From positions 1 through 62,435 of the forward strand of contig CACYQB010000018.1 in assembly GCA_902776435.1 (NCBI GenBank): a stretch of DNA of 62,435 nt. The letters run 5' to 3'. The position numbers were made by a program, and so were the translations under genes. Positions 8,217 through 16,412 of this stretch are shown here, piece after piece. The number at the start of each line of letters is the position of its first letter. Position 1 is the first letter of the stretch. Source of the stretch: an uncultured Bacteroidales bacterium (GTDB taxonomy: Bacteria > Bacteroidota > Bacteroidia > Bacteroidales > Muribaculaceae). Under the pieces are notes generated by a model, which made no database searches, was not told the DNA's origin, and saw nothing but the letters and a program-made list of their open reading frames with translations.

Positions 8217-10679
8217 ATGAGCGAAAAGACTACTGGAAAGAGAAAGAACAAGAGCCGCAGCATCACCCGCAAAATGTGGACCTGGTTTGCCATATTTGTC
8301 GGCTTACTGGTGCTGATGTTTGTGTTAATTTACAATGGCGTGATTGGCTATATGCCGCCCATTGACCAGTTGAAGAATCCCACCGACAAGTTTGCCTCGA
8401 CAATCTACAGTGCCGACGGCGTGGAGATGGGACGTTACTACCGTAGCCGCAGCAACCGCATCTATGTGGACTTTGACGAGATGTCACCGCATTTGACCGA
8501 TGCTCTTATCGCTACCGAGGACTCTCGATTTGATGAGCATTCCGGTATCGATGTCAAGGCTATCGGCCGTGCGATCATCAAGCGCATCATTATGGGTCAG
8601 AAGAGCGCTGGTGGTGGCAGTACCATCACTCAGCAGTTGGCCAAGCAGCTGTATTCGCCTGAGTCTCACAACATCTTTGAACGCGCCTTGAAAAAGCCCG
8701 TCGAGTGGGTAATCGCGGTCAAACTCGAGCGCTATTATACCAAGGATGAGATTATCAAGATGTATTTCAACCAGTTCGACTTCTTGAACAACGCTGTGGG
8801 TGTCAAGATGGCAAGCCGTGTCTATTTTGACAAGGAACCCAAGGACCTGAACATCCAGGAAGCTGCCACACTGGTGGGTATGTGTAAGAATCCGTCCTAT
8901 TATAATCCCGTTCGCTATCCCGAGCGCACTCGCCAGCGCCGCAACGTGGTATTTGAGCAGATGGTCAAGGCTGGCTATCTGAGCGAGGCCGAGTGCGAGC
9001 AGCTCAAGAACTTGCCTCTTGTGTGCAAGTTCCAGAAACTGGACCATAACGATGGCCCCGCACCTTACTTCCGTGAGGAGTTACGCCGTGTGATGTCGGC
9101 CAAGAAGCCCAACCGTAAGGACTACCCCTCGTGGAATCAGCAAGCCTTCATAGACGACTCGGTAGCCTGGGCTGTCAATCCGCTGTTCGGCTGGTGTAAC
9201 AAGAACACCAAGCCCGATGGTTCACATTATGATATATATACCGACGGTTTGAAGATCTACACGACCATCGATTCCCGCATGCAGGAGTATGCCGAGAAGG
9301 CCGTGCACAAGCACATGAGCAAGACCTTGCAACCGGCCTTCCTGCGTGAGCGTGGTGGTACCAAGAATCCTTATACCAACAACAAGCAGGAACTTTCCAG
9401 CGCTGGAAAGCAAGCCCTCATCAATGCGGCCATCCGTCACAGCGAGCGTTACCGTGTCCTCAAGAACGATGGTTTGAGCGATGCCCAAATCATGGAAAAC
9501 TTCAAGAAACCCGTGCAGATGCACCTGTTCAACTACGAGGGCGGGTTTGATGCCCAGATGTCGCCGTTGGATTCGCTATTATACACCAAGTCATTCTTGC
9601 GTTGCGCTATGATGTCGATGGACCCCGTAACAGGTTTTGTCAAGGCCTATGTGGGCGGTCCCAACTTCCGCTTCTTCAAGTATGACATGGTATCAACAGG
9701 CCGCCGCCAGATTGGTTCGACGGTAAAACCCTTTGTCTATTCCCAGGCCATCGAGTTCGGTGGTTTGACTCCTTGCTCGACACGTCCCGGTGGTGCCCCC
9801 AATATCATCTGGAACAATGAGGTTTACAACCCTGCCAACGAGGGTAGTGGTGGCGGAATGACGCTGAAGCAGGCCCTGAAGTACTCTAAGAACTGGATTT
9901 CGGCTGGCTTCATGCGTGGTACTCGTGAGAACTGGATTGAGCGTAATGGTTACTACACGATGACACCGTCTGAGTTGGCTAAATGGATGCACAGTTTCGG
10001 TATCACGAGTTATCTGGATCCCGTGCCCGCGTTGAGTCTGGGCTCTTGTGAGGTCACGCTGCGTGAGATGGTGGCAGCCTATTCCGCATTTGCCAATGGT
10101 GGTATGCGTGTCGAACCGGTTTACGTTTCTCGCATCACCGACAACCGTGGTAATGTCCTTGCTGAGTTCACTGGAAGCCAGACCGAGATTATGAGCGAAG
10201 ACACTTACCTGAAGATGCTCTCGATGCTGACCGAGGTTGTTGATGGCGGTACAGGTGCACGCCTGCGTTACGCTTATGGTATCACAGCCGAGATGGGCGG
10301 TAAAACGGGCACTACCAACTTCCATAGCGACGGTTGGTTCATGGGCTTCACGCCCGAACTGGTTACTGGCGTATGGGTAGGTGGTGAAGAGCGCTACATC
10401 CACTTCAACAGTATGGCAATGGGTCAGGGTGCCGAAGCAGCGCTTCCCATCCTGGGCTATTACATGAAGTGGATCTATGACGACAAGACCTTGCCTTACA
10501 AACAGAGCACCAAATTCGACTTCCCCAAGGACTTCAACGCCTGCGGTGACGAACTGGGTGGCTACTACGGTAGTGGTGGCGGTGGCGGCTGGCACGGCGG
10601 CGGAGGCGGCGGTGCCGAAGGTGACGGCGGCGGTGGCGGAGGCCAAGACGACGCAGCCACCGAAGGCCTCTTCGACTAA
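8217..10679 (+). CDS. penicillin-binding protein 1A (bifunctional transglycosylase/transpeptidase)
   Basis: This 820-residue class A PBP polymerises and cross-links peptidoglycan at the outer face of the inner membrane. It has a basic cytoplasmic start and one membrane helix (about 21-45). The GT51 domain contains the catalytic Glu in ATEDSRF (E101) and GGGSTITQQLAKQL (132-145). The transpeptidase domain carries SxxK at S501-K504 (GSTVKPF), a KYSKN box and K696-T-G. The last roughly 45 residues form a low-complexity Gly-rich tail with runs of five and six glycines, ending in acidic residues, which is not part of the catalytic fold. The gene is monocistronic or leads into the four-helix gene 36 bases downstream. 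Confidence 0.95.
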   Translation: MSEKTTGKRKNKSRSITRKMWTWFAIFVGLLVLMFVLIYNGVIGYMPPIDQLKNPTDKFASTIYSADGVEMGRYYRSRSNRIYVDFDEMSPHLTDALIATEDSRFDEHSGIDVKAIGRAIIKRIIMGQKSAGGGSTITQQLAKQLYSPESHNIFERALKKPVEWVIAVKLERYYTKDEIIKMYFNQFDFLNNAVGVKMASRVYFDKEPKDLNIQEAATLVGMCKNPSYYNPVRYPERTRQRRNVVFEQMVKAGYLSEAECEQLKNLPLVCKFQKLDHNDGPAPYFREELRRVMSAKKPNRKDYPSWNQQAFIDDSVAWAVNPLFGWCNKNTKPDGSHYDIYTDGLKIYTTIDSRMQEYAEKAVHKHMSKTLQPAFLRERGGTKNPYTNNKQELSSAGKQALINAAIRHSERYRVLKNDGLSDAQIMENFKKPVQMHLFNYEGGFDAQMSPLDSLLYTKSFLRCAMMSMDPVTGFVKAYVGGPNFRFFKYDMVSTGRRQIGSTVKPFVYSQAIEFGGLTPCSTRPGGAPNIIWNNEVYNPANEGSGGGMTLKQALKYSKNWISAGFMRGTRENWIERNGYYTMTPSELAKWMHSFGITSYLDPVPALSLGSCEVTLREMVAAYSAFANGGMRVEPVYVSRITDNRGNVLAEFTGSQTEIMSEDTYLKMLSMLTEVVDGGTGARLRYAYGITAEMGGKTGTTNFHSDGWFMGFTPELVTGVWVGGEERYIHFNSMAMGQGAEAALPILGYYMKWIYDDKTLPYKQSTKFDFPKDFNACGDELGGYYGSGGGGGWHGGGGGGAEGDGGGGGGQDDAATEGLFD

Positions 10680-10685
10680 ATAGGA

Positions 10686-10713
10686 GATAAAAGATAAGAG
10701 ATAAAAGATAAGA
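10686..10713 (+). repeat. heptamer array, 4 units (GATAAAA/GATAAGA)
   Basis: Four alternating units GATAAAA, GATAAGA, GATAAAA, GATAAGA are followed by GATG, whose ATG is the start of the four-helix-bundle gene. The array begins seven bases after the PBP1A stop. An array of the same heptamers in inverted orientation lies at 11124-11158, so the two can pair across the intervening gene. Confidence 0.95.
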
Positions 10714-10714
10714 G

Positions 10715-11074
10715 ATGGCCGATAGCTTGACATTTGAGAAGAGTAAGGGATTTGCCATACGAATTGTGAATCTCTATAAATATTTGTGCAATGAGAAGAA
10801 GGAGTTTGTTATGTCCAAGCAATTATTGCGATGTGGCACTTCAATTGGAGCAAATCTCTCAGAAGCATTGTATGGAATAAGCCGTAAAGATTTTCTTGCA
10901 AAAGCATCGATTTCATTAAAAGAAAGTGTAGAGACAAGATATTGGCTTGAGTTGTTGAACAAAACAGGTTATCTAAACGATAATGAGTACGAGAGGATTG
11001 ATGGTGACTGCGAAGAGTTAATCAAGCTCTTGTCAAGTACTGTGATAACAACTAAACAAAACAATTCTAAATAA
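10715..11074 (+). CDS. four-helix bundle protein (23S rRNA intervening-sequence / S23-like family)
   Basis: This 119-residue all-helical protein carries the TIGR02436-type pattern: F-E-K-S-K-G-F-A at the start, SKQLLRCGTSIGANLSEAL in the middle, then F-L-A-K-A-S-I-S-L-K-E-S-V-E-T and YWLELL. The family includes proteins encoded inside 23S rRNA intervening sequences and relatives of Avd from diversity-generating retroelements. Here it stands alone between inverted heptamer arrays, with its ATG formed by the end of the first array. Its base composition is clearly more AT-rich than PBP1A and folD on either side, which suggests separate acquisition. No reverse transcriptase, variable repeat or rRNA is nearby. 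Molecular function is unknown; nucleic-acid binding is inference. Confidence 0.88.
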   Translation: MADSLTFEKSKGFAIRIVNLYKYLCNEKKEFVMSKQLLRCGTSIGANLSEALYGISRKDFLAKASISLKESVETRYWLELLNKTGYLNDNEYERIDGDCEELIKLLSSTVITTKQNNSK

Positions 11075-11095
11075 AGAATAAGCAATCAATAAGAA

Positions 11096-11125
11096 GAGGT
11101 GCTTCGACACTTGTCAAAGCACCTC
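11096..11125. terminator. hairpin after the four-helix gene, between convergent genes
   Basis: GAGGTGCTT (11096-11104) pairs with AAGCACCTC (11117-11125), giving a 9-bp stem. The loop contains a further short GACA/TGTC pairing. A T-rich heptamer array follows on the plus strand. It lies between the four-helix gene and convergent folD and probably terminates transcription from the left. Confidence 0.7.
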
Positions 11126-11158
11126 TTATCTTTTATCTTTTATCTCTTCTCTCTTCTC
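11124..11158 (-). repeat. heptamer array, inverted copy (3 perfect plus 2 degenerate units)
   Basis: On the plus strand the units read TCTTATC, TTTTATC, TTTTATC, then TCTTCTC twice, abutting the folD stop codon (11159-11161). The first 14 bases are the exact reverse complement of units 3-4 of the array at 10686-10713, and G-U wobble would extend an RNA stem to about 28 pairs around the four-helix gene. Confidence 0.93.
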
Positions 11159-12037
11159 TCATTCGTAGATTTCTTTTTTGGCGGCGGAAAGGGTGTTCTT
11201 CATCAGCGAGCAGATGGTCATGGGACCGACACCGCCGGGGACAGGGGTGATATACTCGCACTTGGGGGCCACCTCGTCAAATTTCACGTCACCATTCAGG
11301 CGGTAGCCGTTCTTGGCGGTGGGATCGGCAACGCGAGTCGTGCCCACGTCGATGACGATAGCGCCATCCTTAACCATATCGGCAGTGACGAAGTTAGGAC
11401 GGCCAATGGCTGCGATGATGATGTCTGCCTCAAGGCATTCCTGCTTGAGGGTTGTAGAGTGGCTGTGGCAAATGGTCACTGTGGCGTCGCCATGTTCCTT
11501 CTGGAGCATCAGCTGGGCCATCGGCTTACCCACGATATTGCTGCGTCCCAGCACCACGCACTTCTTGCCTGAAGTTGGGATGTTATAACGCTTCATCAGG
11601 GTGATGATACCCAGTGGTGTGGCTGAAATGAAACTGGGCAGACCCAAGGCCATGCGTCCGGCGTTCATCGGGTGGATGCCGTCAACGTCCTTGCGGTAGT
11701 CAATCGTGTTGATGACTTTCTGCTCATTGATGTGCTTGGGTAATGGCAGTTGCACGATAAAGCCGTCAACATCGGCATCCTCGTTGAGCTGTCTGATGCA
11801 ATCTAGCAATTCTTCCTCAGTCGTATTTTCCTCCAATCGGATGAGTGACGACTTAAAACCACACTTCTCACATGCGATAACCTTGTTCTTTACATACGCC
11901 TCCGAGCCGCCATCGTGTCCCACGAGTACGGCTGCCAGGTGCGGGCGCTTCATGCCCGCTTCTATCATCTGCTCCACCTCGGCTTTGATTTCTTCCTTGA
12001 TGGCAGCGGCAGTCATTTTTCCGTCTATCAGTTTCAT
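11159..12037 (-). CDS. folD: bifunctional methylenetetrahydrofolate dehydrogenase/cyclohydrolase
   Basis: This 292-residue FolD interconverts 5,10-methylene-, methenyl- and 10-formyl-tetrahydrofolate in the cytosol. The signatures are [17 protein letters not shown] (with the YxxxK catalytic pair), [40 protein letters not shown] for NADP binding and the C-terminal [12 protein letters not shown]. The length is normal. The stop codon directly abuts a heptamer repeat array, so the array may form its 3' untranslated region. It lies downstream of priA on the same genomic side but is separated by 153 bases carrying its own promoter. Confidence 0.97.
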   Translation of the reverse strand: MKLIDGKMTAAAIKEEIKAEVEQMIEAGMKRPHLAAVLVGHDGGSEAYVKNKVIACEKCGFKSSLIRLEENTTEEELLDCIRQLNEDADVDGFIVQLPLPKHINEQKVINTIDYRKDVDGIHPMNAGRMALGLPSFISATPLGIITLMKRYNIPTSGKKCVVLGRSNIVGKPMAQLMLQKEHGDATVTICHSHSTTLKQECLEADIIIAAIGRPNFVTADMVKDGAIVIDVGTTRVADPTAKNGYRLNGDVKFDEVAPKCEYITPVPGGVGPMTICSLMKNTLSAAKKEIYE

Positions 12038-12080
12038 ATTGTATTGTTCTTTTTATCTTGTTATCTCGCAAATTAGGCCA

Positions 12081-12088
12081 CAAAATTA
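12081..12088 (-). promoter_or_regulatory. -7 promoter element for folD
   Basis: TAATTTTG on the minus strand fits TAnnTTTG and gives a leader of about 40 bases before the folD ATG at 12037. No convincing -33 box is seen. The rest of the 12038-12190 gap shows no coding sequence. Confidence 0.4.
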
Positions 12089-12190
12089 CTGCAAAAAATC
12101 CAATTAGAGGGCACAATAGAGAAATTTTTCTATAATGCATCTTGATTTTGCGGTGTGCTGCTGTCAGGAGATTGTTGCACAAGCCTGCTG

Positions 12191-14653
12191 TTATACGGGA
12201 TCGACGTCGTAGTAAAGTTTCACTGTTTTCATGCGGGCGTCAGCAGCAATCATCTGTTCATAGAGGTCACGCAGGATCTTTTTGACCTTTGCCATCGAGG
12301 CGGCTGTCTCCATCTTGAGGGTGATTTGGCGGATGTACAGGTTTTGCACACGGGCCACGAAGGGAGCCATAGGCCCCAATACGCGTGTTCCGAAGACTTG
12401 GTGCAGCAGACCGCAGTAACGCACGGCGAGTTCGCCCACGGTGGCATCGTCACGGTGCTTGAGGTAGATATTGATGACCTTAGTGAACGGGGGATAACCG
12501 AATTGCTGGCGGTCATTCAATTCATGTTGGTAAAATCCCTCATAATCATGGGCTTGCACAAACTTGATGACGTCATGATCGGGTTGGCTTGTTTGGATGA
12601 TGACCTGACCTTGTTTATGGGCTCGTCCTGCACGGCCAGAGACCTGTTCCAGCATGTCGAAGGCCCGCTCATGGCTGCGGAAGTCCGGGAAGTTGATCAT
12701 GGTGTCGGCATTGAGGATGCCCACAATGCTCACGGCGTTAAAGTCAAGCCCTTTGGTCACCATCTGTGTCCCCACGAGAATGTTGGTGCGGTGCTGTGAG
12801 AACTCGTCTATTATGCGGTCATAGCTGTTCTTGCTGCGCGTTGTGTCAAGGTCCATGCGGGAGATCTTTTCTCCAGGGAAAACGGCATCGATATCGTCCT
12901 CGATTCGCTCGGTGCCATAGCCCACAATTTCGATGCCCGGCAACCGGCAGGCGGGGCACAGGTCGGGCCGGGGTATCGTGTAGCCGCAGTAGTGGCACAC
13001 AAGGCTGTTGTTGTGCTTGTGATAGGTGAGCGAAACGTCGCAGTTCTCGCACTTGGGTACCCAGCCACACTCCTTGCAACGCACAATCGGTGAATAGCCG
13101 CGGCGGTTCTGGAACAGAATGACTTGCTCATTGTCCTGCAGTGCCTTGCGGCAGCTAGCGATGAGTTCGTTGCTGAACAGGCCGTGCATTTCTCGTCGCT
13201 TGCGTGCGGCGATGGTATCAATGACCTTGACTTCAGGCATCTTGATGTCACCGTAGCGCGTGAGCAGCTTCACGAGTCCATAACGGCCTTGAAGGGCCAG
13301 ATAATAGACCTCGATGGCAGGGGTTGCCGAGCCTAGCACAGTCTTGGCTCCATGCATCTGTGCTAACACCAGGGCTGCATTTCGTCCATTATAGCGTGGT
13401 GCGGGATCCTGTTGCTTGTAGCTGCTGTCATGTTCCTCGTCAACGATGATAAGGCCCAGGTTGGAGTAGGGGAGGAACACCGAGGAGCGCACTCCGATGA
13501 CCACACAGGGCTCGCTGGAGTTGAGCAACTTCTTCCAAATGTCCACCCGTTCGTTATCACTGAATTTAGAGTGGTAGATGAGCAATTTGTCGCCAAACAC
13601 ACGTCGCAACCGTCGGGTCAGCTGTGTTGTCAACGCGATTTCGGGGACGAGGTATAGCACCTGCTTGCCCAGTCGCAAGGCATCAGCGATGAGATGCATA
13701 TATACTGATGTCTTGCCACTGCTAGTCACGCCATGCAGCAGGGTGATGGCATGCTCGCGCATGGAATGGTGGATTTCGTCATAGGCCCGCCGCTGCTCGT
13801 CACTTAAAGTGGGCGGTTCTTCAAGGATGCTTCCCAAGTCGTCAAAGCGGTTGATTTCTTTTTTATAGATCTCGAACAAGCCGCGCTTCACGGCTTCGTG
13901 CAGCACGGCACTGCTCACGCCAGCCCGCTTCAACAGGTTTTCCTTGCTCACTTCCCGCGTTTCGCCGCTCTGCAGCCATCGTGACATGTCGAGATAGGCC
14001 AGCAGCAGGGATTCTTGCTTAGGTGCCCTCTTCAACTGGTCAAAGAATTCATGCAGTTTTTCCTCGTTGTCACGGGCTACAGTAAGACGCACACATGCCT
14101 CAGTTTTAGGACGATAGTTATCAACGACGCGCTCACTGACATACAATGCGTCCATGTCTAACAAGTGGCTGACATTTCGTTCTACGGTCTTGAATCCGGT
14201 TGCCTTTGCAATTTCGTTAATCTGAACGCGTCCACGTTGGGCTGTAAAATCCAGAATAACGCGCTCTCGGTCGCTCAACTGGCCAGGTTCGCTCTCCTCA
14301 AAGTCTGGATTGACGCTGATGGTCGTCTCACTCTCCACCTTGAGTCCCGATGGCACGGCGGCTTTATAGACTTCGCCCATCGAACACAGGTAATAGTCGG
14401 CAATCCATTGCCAGAATTCCAACTGTGGATGCCTCAGGATAGGCTTATCGTCAAGTGTGCCCAAAATCTCTTTCACATCATAGCCCCTAGGTTCCCTGTC
14501 GTGCAGCGAAGTGATGATGGCCGTGAAGATTTTTTTACGGCCGAAGGGGACTAAAACACGCATGCCGATAGAGAGCCGCATTCCCTCAGGAATACGGTAT
14601 GTATAGGTGCCCGGAATGGCTAACGGCAGCAATGTTTCGGCAAATTTGGGCAT
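12191..14653 (-). CDS. priA: primosomal protein N' (replication restart helicase PriA)
   Basis: This 820-residue superfamily 2 helicase reloads the replisome at stalled forks. The N-terminal 3'-DNA-binding domain (about 1-110) precedes the Walker A loop GVTSSGKT (308-315) and the DEEH box (405-408). Eight cysteines form two zinc sites (526, 529, 535, 538, 553, 556, 566, 569) in the usual CxxC spacing, followed by GTERIEDDIDAVFPGE and the VLGSAT/GRAGRAHKQG helicase motifs. The second ATG (14653) is taken as start; the ATG one codon earlier is equally possible. A very AT-rich spacer separates it from the upstream GT4 gene. Confidence 0.97.
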   Translation of the reverse strand: MPKFAETLLPLAIPGTYTYRIPEGMRLSIGMRVLVPFGRKKIFTAIITSLHDREPRGYDVKEILGTLDDKPILRHPQLEFWQWIADYYLCSMGEVYKAAVPSGLKVESETTISVNPDFEESEPGQLSDRERVILDFTAQRGRVQINEIAKATGFKTVERNVSHLLDMDALYVSERVVDNYRPKTEACVRLTVARDNEEKLHEFFDQLKRAPKQESLLLAYLDMSRWLQSGETREVSKENLLKRAGVSSAVLHEAVKRGLFEIYKKEINRFDDLGSILEEPPTLSDEQRRAYDEIHHSMREHAITLLHGVTSSGKTSVYMHLIADALRLGKQVLYLVPEIALTTQLTRRLRRVFGDKLLIYHSKFSDNERVDIWKKLLNSSEPCVVIGVRSSVFLPYSNLGLIIVDEEHDSSYKQQDPAPRYNGRNAALVLAQMHGAKTVLGSATPAIEVYYLALQGRYGLVKLLTRYGDIKMPEVKVIDTIAARKRREMHGLFSNELIASCRKALQDNEQVILFQNRRGYSPIVRCKECGWVPKCENCDVSLTYHKHNNSLVCHYCGYTIPRPDLCPACRLPGIEIVGYGTERIEDDIDAVFPGEKISRMDLDTTRSKNSYDRIIDEFSQHRTNILVGTQMVTKGLDFNAVSIVGILNADTMINFPDFRSHERAFDMLEQVSGRAGRAHKQGQVIIQTSQPDHDVIKFVQAHDYEGFYQHELNDRQQFGYPPFTKVINIYLKHRDDATVGELAVRYCGLLHQVFGTRVLGPMAPFVARVQNLYIRQITLKMETAASMAKVKKILRDLYEQMIAADARMKTVKLYYDVDPV

Positions 14654-14656
14654 CAA

Positions 14657-14824
14657 ATTTTAGAACTTAAATATTTACTTTAAAATTACGATTTATTAAA
14701 TTGATATTCAATAAATAAGTCGAATTAATTCTTATTTATTTGTCAGATTGTTACAAATATTTTGATATTAAATAATCACTTTAAATTAATATAGATAAAG
14801 GATTGTTATATAATATTTTGATAA
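14657..14824. other. AT-rich spacer between priA and the GT4 gene
   Basis: These 168 bases are strikingly AT-rich compared with both neighbours and contain many TTTAA/ATATT tracts but no gene. A spaced TAnnnTTTG directly before the priA ATG is a poor match to the promoter consensus. I see no terminator hairpin. Confidence 0.6.
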
Positions 14825-16003
14825 TTATTTGTCTAAATATTGGTGATAAATGCCATTTTCCTTGATGGCGGTGGCGGTCCAGCTCACTTCGGGTGGCAAG
14901 TGTTGCTCAATGTTACCCTGTAATAATTGCACTGCTCGATCGGTGAAACGCTCCACAAAACCATCACCCAGATCGATGGCATTTTCACGTCCCACGGCCT
15001 CAGCCGTGCCGATGACGTTGGTGGCAACAACGCGGGCGCCACACGAGAGCGCTTCGATAACAACCAGGGGCAGGCCCTCAAGGCTGCTGGGTAATACAAG
15101 CAGGTCAACGCAATTGAGCAGGTCAGGAATCTCTTCGGGTGGAACCTTGCCGGTAAAATGGCAGCTGATACCTTTTTTAGCCATCAACTGGCGCGTCTCT
15201 TCTAGCTGGACGCCGTCGCCTATTGCCCAGAATGTCAGTTCTTTGCCATACTTGGTCTCAATCTCTTTGTAGATGTCGGGCAGCAGGGTGACGTTCTTCA
15301 CGGGTTCAAATCGTCCGACGAACGCGACAACCTTTTTGCCATCATTAACCCCGTATTTCTCTCGTAATTGAGCACGGATTTCTTCGTCATATTGGCGGAA
15401 CTGTTCGCTGGCGCCGTTGAGCAGGATCTCGGCAGGGAAGCCGTCGGTCAATTCGGCATGCGCTTTGTCAAGAAGTCCCTGGCTGACAAAGAAATTGCAG
15501 GTTGCCTCGTGCAAGAGCTTGATGGTTAATTCTTTAAGCATCTGGTCGCGGGGAGGATCGGTATAGATGCTTGCCCCGTGCCAGGTGATAAAGCTGGGAA
15601 TATGCAGCTTCTTGCCGGCAAAAACGGCGGCATGTCCCACAATGCGGTCATGGGCACTGACCAGGTCGTGACCACGCATTTCCCAGCCGAGGCGGTGCAA
15701 GCGATGCAGCAGCGCGCGGGGCGGTTTGCTGAACAAGCGGTGCATGATGGAGTCTGTCCAGCGACGGCGGAACCAAGTGATGTGAATTGTCACACCATCG
15801 GCGACAATGGCATCGGGGCGGGAGTTTATCTTCTTGCTATGGCGGATGCGTCGCATCAACCATCCGTCATACATCTGGAACATGTACACATCTATCTTGT
15901 AGTCAGCGACTTGTTGCAGGTGCTTCACTCGGTTGATGACGGCGTTAAACACACCCAGCCGCCTGTTGATGTCTCCTTCGAATAATACCGCAATCTTTTT
16001 CAT
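14825..16003 (-). CDS. GT4 family glycosyltransferase
   Basis: This 392-residue GT-B fold transferase has an N-terminal acceptor domain beginning MKKIAVLFEGD. The C-terminal nucleotide-sugar domain carries VVAFVGRFEPVKNVTLLPDI, then FTGKVPPEEIPDLLNCVDLLVLPSSLEGLPLVVIEAL, where the E-x7-E motif is E-G-L-P-L-V-V-I-E. It probably adds a hexose to a lipid-linked glycan on the cytoplasmic side of the membrane. The start at 16003 (MKKIAVL) is preferred to a start three codons upstream because of the promoter at 16061-16030 and the family-like N-terminus. No other polysaccharide genes are adjacent, so the pathway is undetermined. Confidence 0.88.
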   Translation of the reverse strand: MKKIAVLFEGDINRRLGVFNAVINRVKHLQQVADYKIDVYMFQMYDGWLMRRIRHSKKINSRPDAIVADGVTIHITWFRRRWTDSIMHRLFSKPPRALLHRLHRLGWEMRGHDLVSAHDRIVGHAAVFAGKKLHIPSFITWHGASIYTDPPRDQMLKELTIKLLHEATCNFFVSQGLLDKAHAELTDGFPAEILLNGASEQFRQYDEEIRAQLREKYGVNDGKKVVAFVGRFEPVKNVTLLPDIYKEIETKYGKELTFWAIGDGVQLEETRQLMAKKGISCHFTGKVPPEEIPDLLNCVDLLVLPSSLEGLPLVVIEALSCGARVVATNVIGTAEAVGRENAIDLGDGFVERFTDRAVQLLQGNIEQHLPPEVSWTATAIKENGIYHQYLDK

Positions 16004-16029
16004 AGCGTTCACGTGGTTGATTAATCAAG

Positions 16030-16061
16030 CAAATTTACACAAATTCCGCCACGCGTGCAAT
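16030..16061 (-). promoter_or_regulatory. promoter for the GT4 gene
   Basis: On the minus strand, ATTG (16061-16058), 20 bases and TAAATTTG (16037-16030) match the Bacteroidetes promoter, with a leader of about 23 bases before 16003. Confidence 0.55.
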
Positions 16062-16104
16062 ACCATAGACAAAATTTTGTCGTAAAACCCTTATAGTCAG
16101 ATAT

Positions 16105-16137
16105 AAAAAACGAGATCAAGCATTACGCTTGACCTCG
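16105..16137 (-). terminator. intrinsic terminator downstream of the initiator tRNA
   Basis: On the minus strand, CGAGGTCAAGC pairs with GCTTGATCTCG around a 5-base loop (16137-16127 with 16121-16111), with one G-U pair. A run of six T follows (16110-16105). This is a textbook rho-independent terminator eight bases after the tRNA. Confidence 0.9.
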
Positions 16138-16144
16138 TCTCTAG

Positions 16145-16216
16145 TAGCGGGAGCCAGACTCGAACTGACGACCTTTGGGTTATGAGCCCAACGAGCTGCC
16201 ACTGCTCCATCCCGCA
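16145..16216 (-). tRNA. initiator tRNA-fMet (CAT)
   Basis: The 72-base cloverleaf has anticodon CAT in loop CTCATAA. Initiator hallmarks are present: positions 1 and 72 do not form a Watson-Crick pair (here U1 and U72), A11-U24 in the D stem, and three consecutive G-C pairs (GGG with CCC) at the base of the anticodon stem. The T loop is TTCGAGT. CCA is not encoded. It has its own promoter upstream and a strong terminator downstream, so it is transcribed alone. Confidence 0.93.
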
Positions 16217-16227
16217 ATTTGCGAGTG

Positions 16228-16258
16228 CAAAAGTAATGCTTTTTTAGTTACTGTCAAG
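16228..16258 (-). promoter_or_regulatory. promoter of the initiator tRNA
   Basis: CTTG (16258-16255), 19 bases and TACTTTTG (16235-16228) on the minus strand lie 11 bases before the tRNA 5' end. Confidence 0.6.
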
Positions 16259-16333
16259 AGTTATGGAGCAAAAAAATGTGCTATTTAACATATTTTTACC
16301 AATATCGGTAGGATTTTGGCTCGTTCTTTACAA

Positions 16334-16376
16334 GAAAAACGCCGTGCGGCTCGACGAAATCGGGGCGCACGGCGTT
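16334..16376 (-). terminator. intrinsic terminator after the fumarase gene
   Basis: AACGCCGTGCG (16338-16348) pairs with CGCACGGCGTT (16366-16376) in an 11-bp GC-rich stem. On the minus strand the stem leads directly into a T tract. It starts 36 bases past the fumarase stop. Confidence 0.88.
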
Positions 16377-16412
16377 GTGGTGATTAACCGTTTTAAGTAG
16401 GTTCGGTTTGCT

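Noticed and set aside
10715-11074. Diversity-generating retroelement Avd gene
   Set aside because: No reverse transcriptase, template or variable repeat is near; only the four-helix fold is shared.
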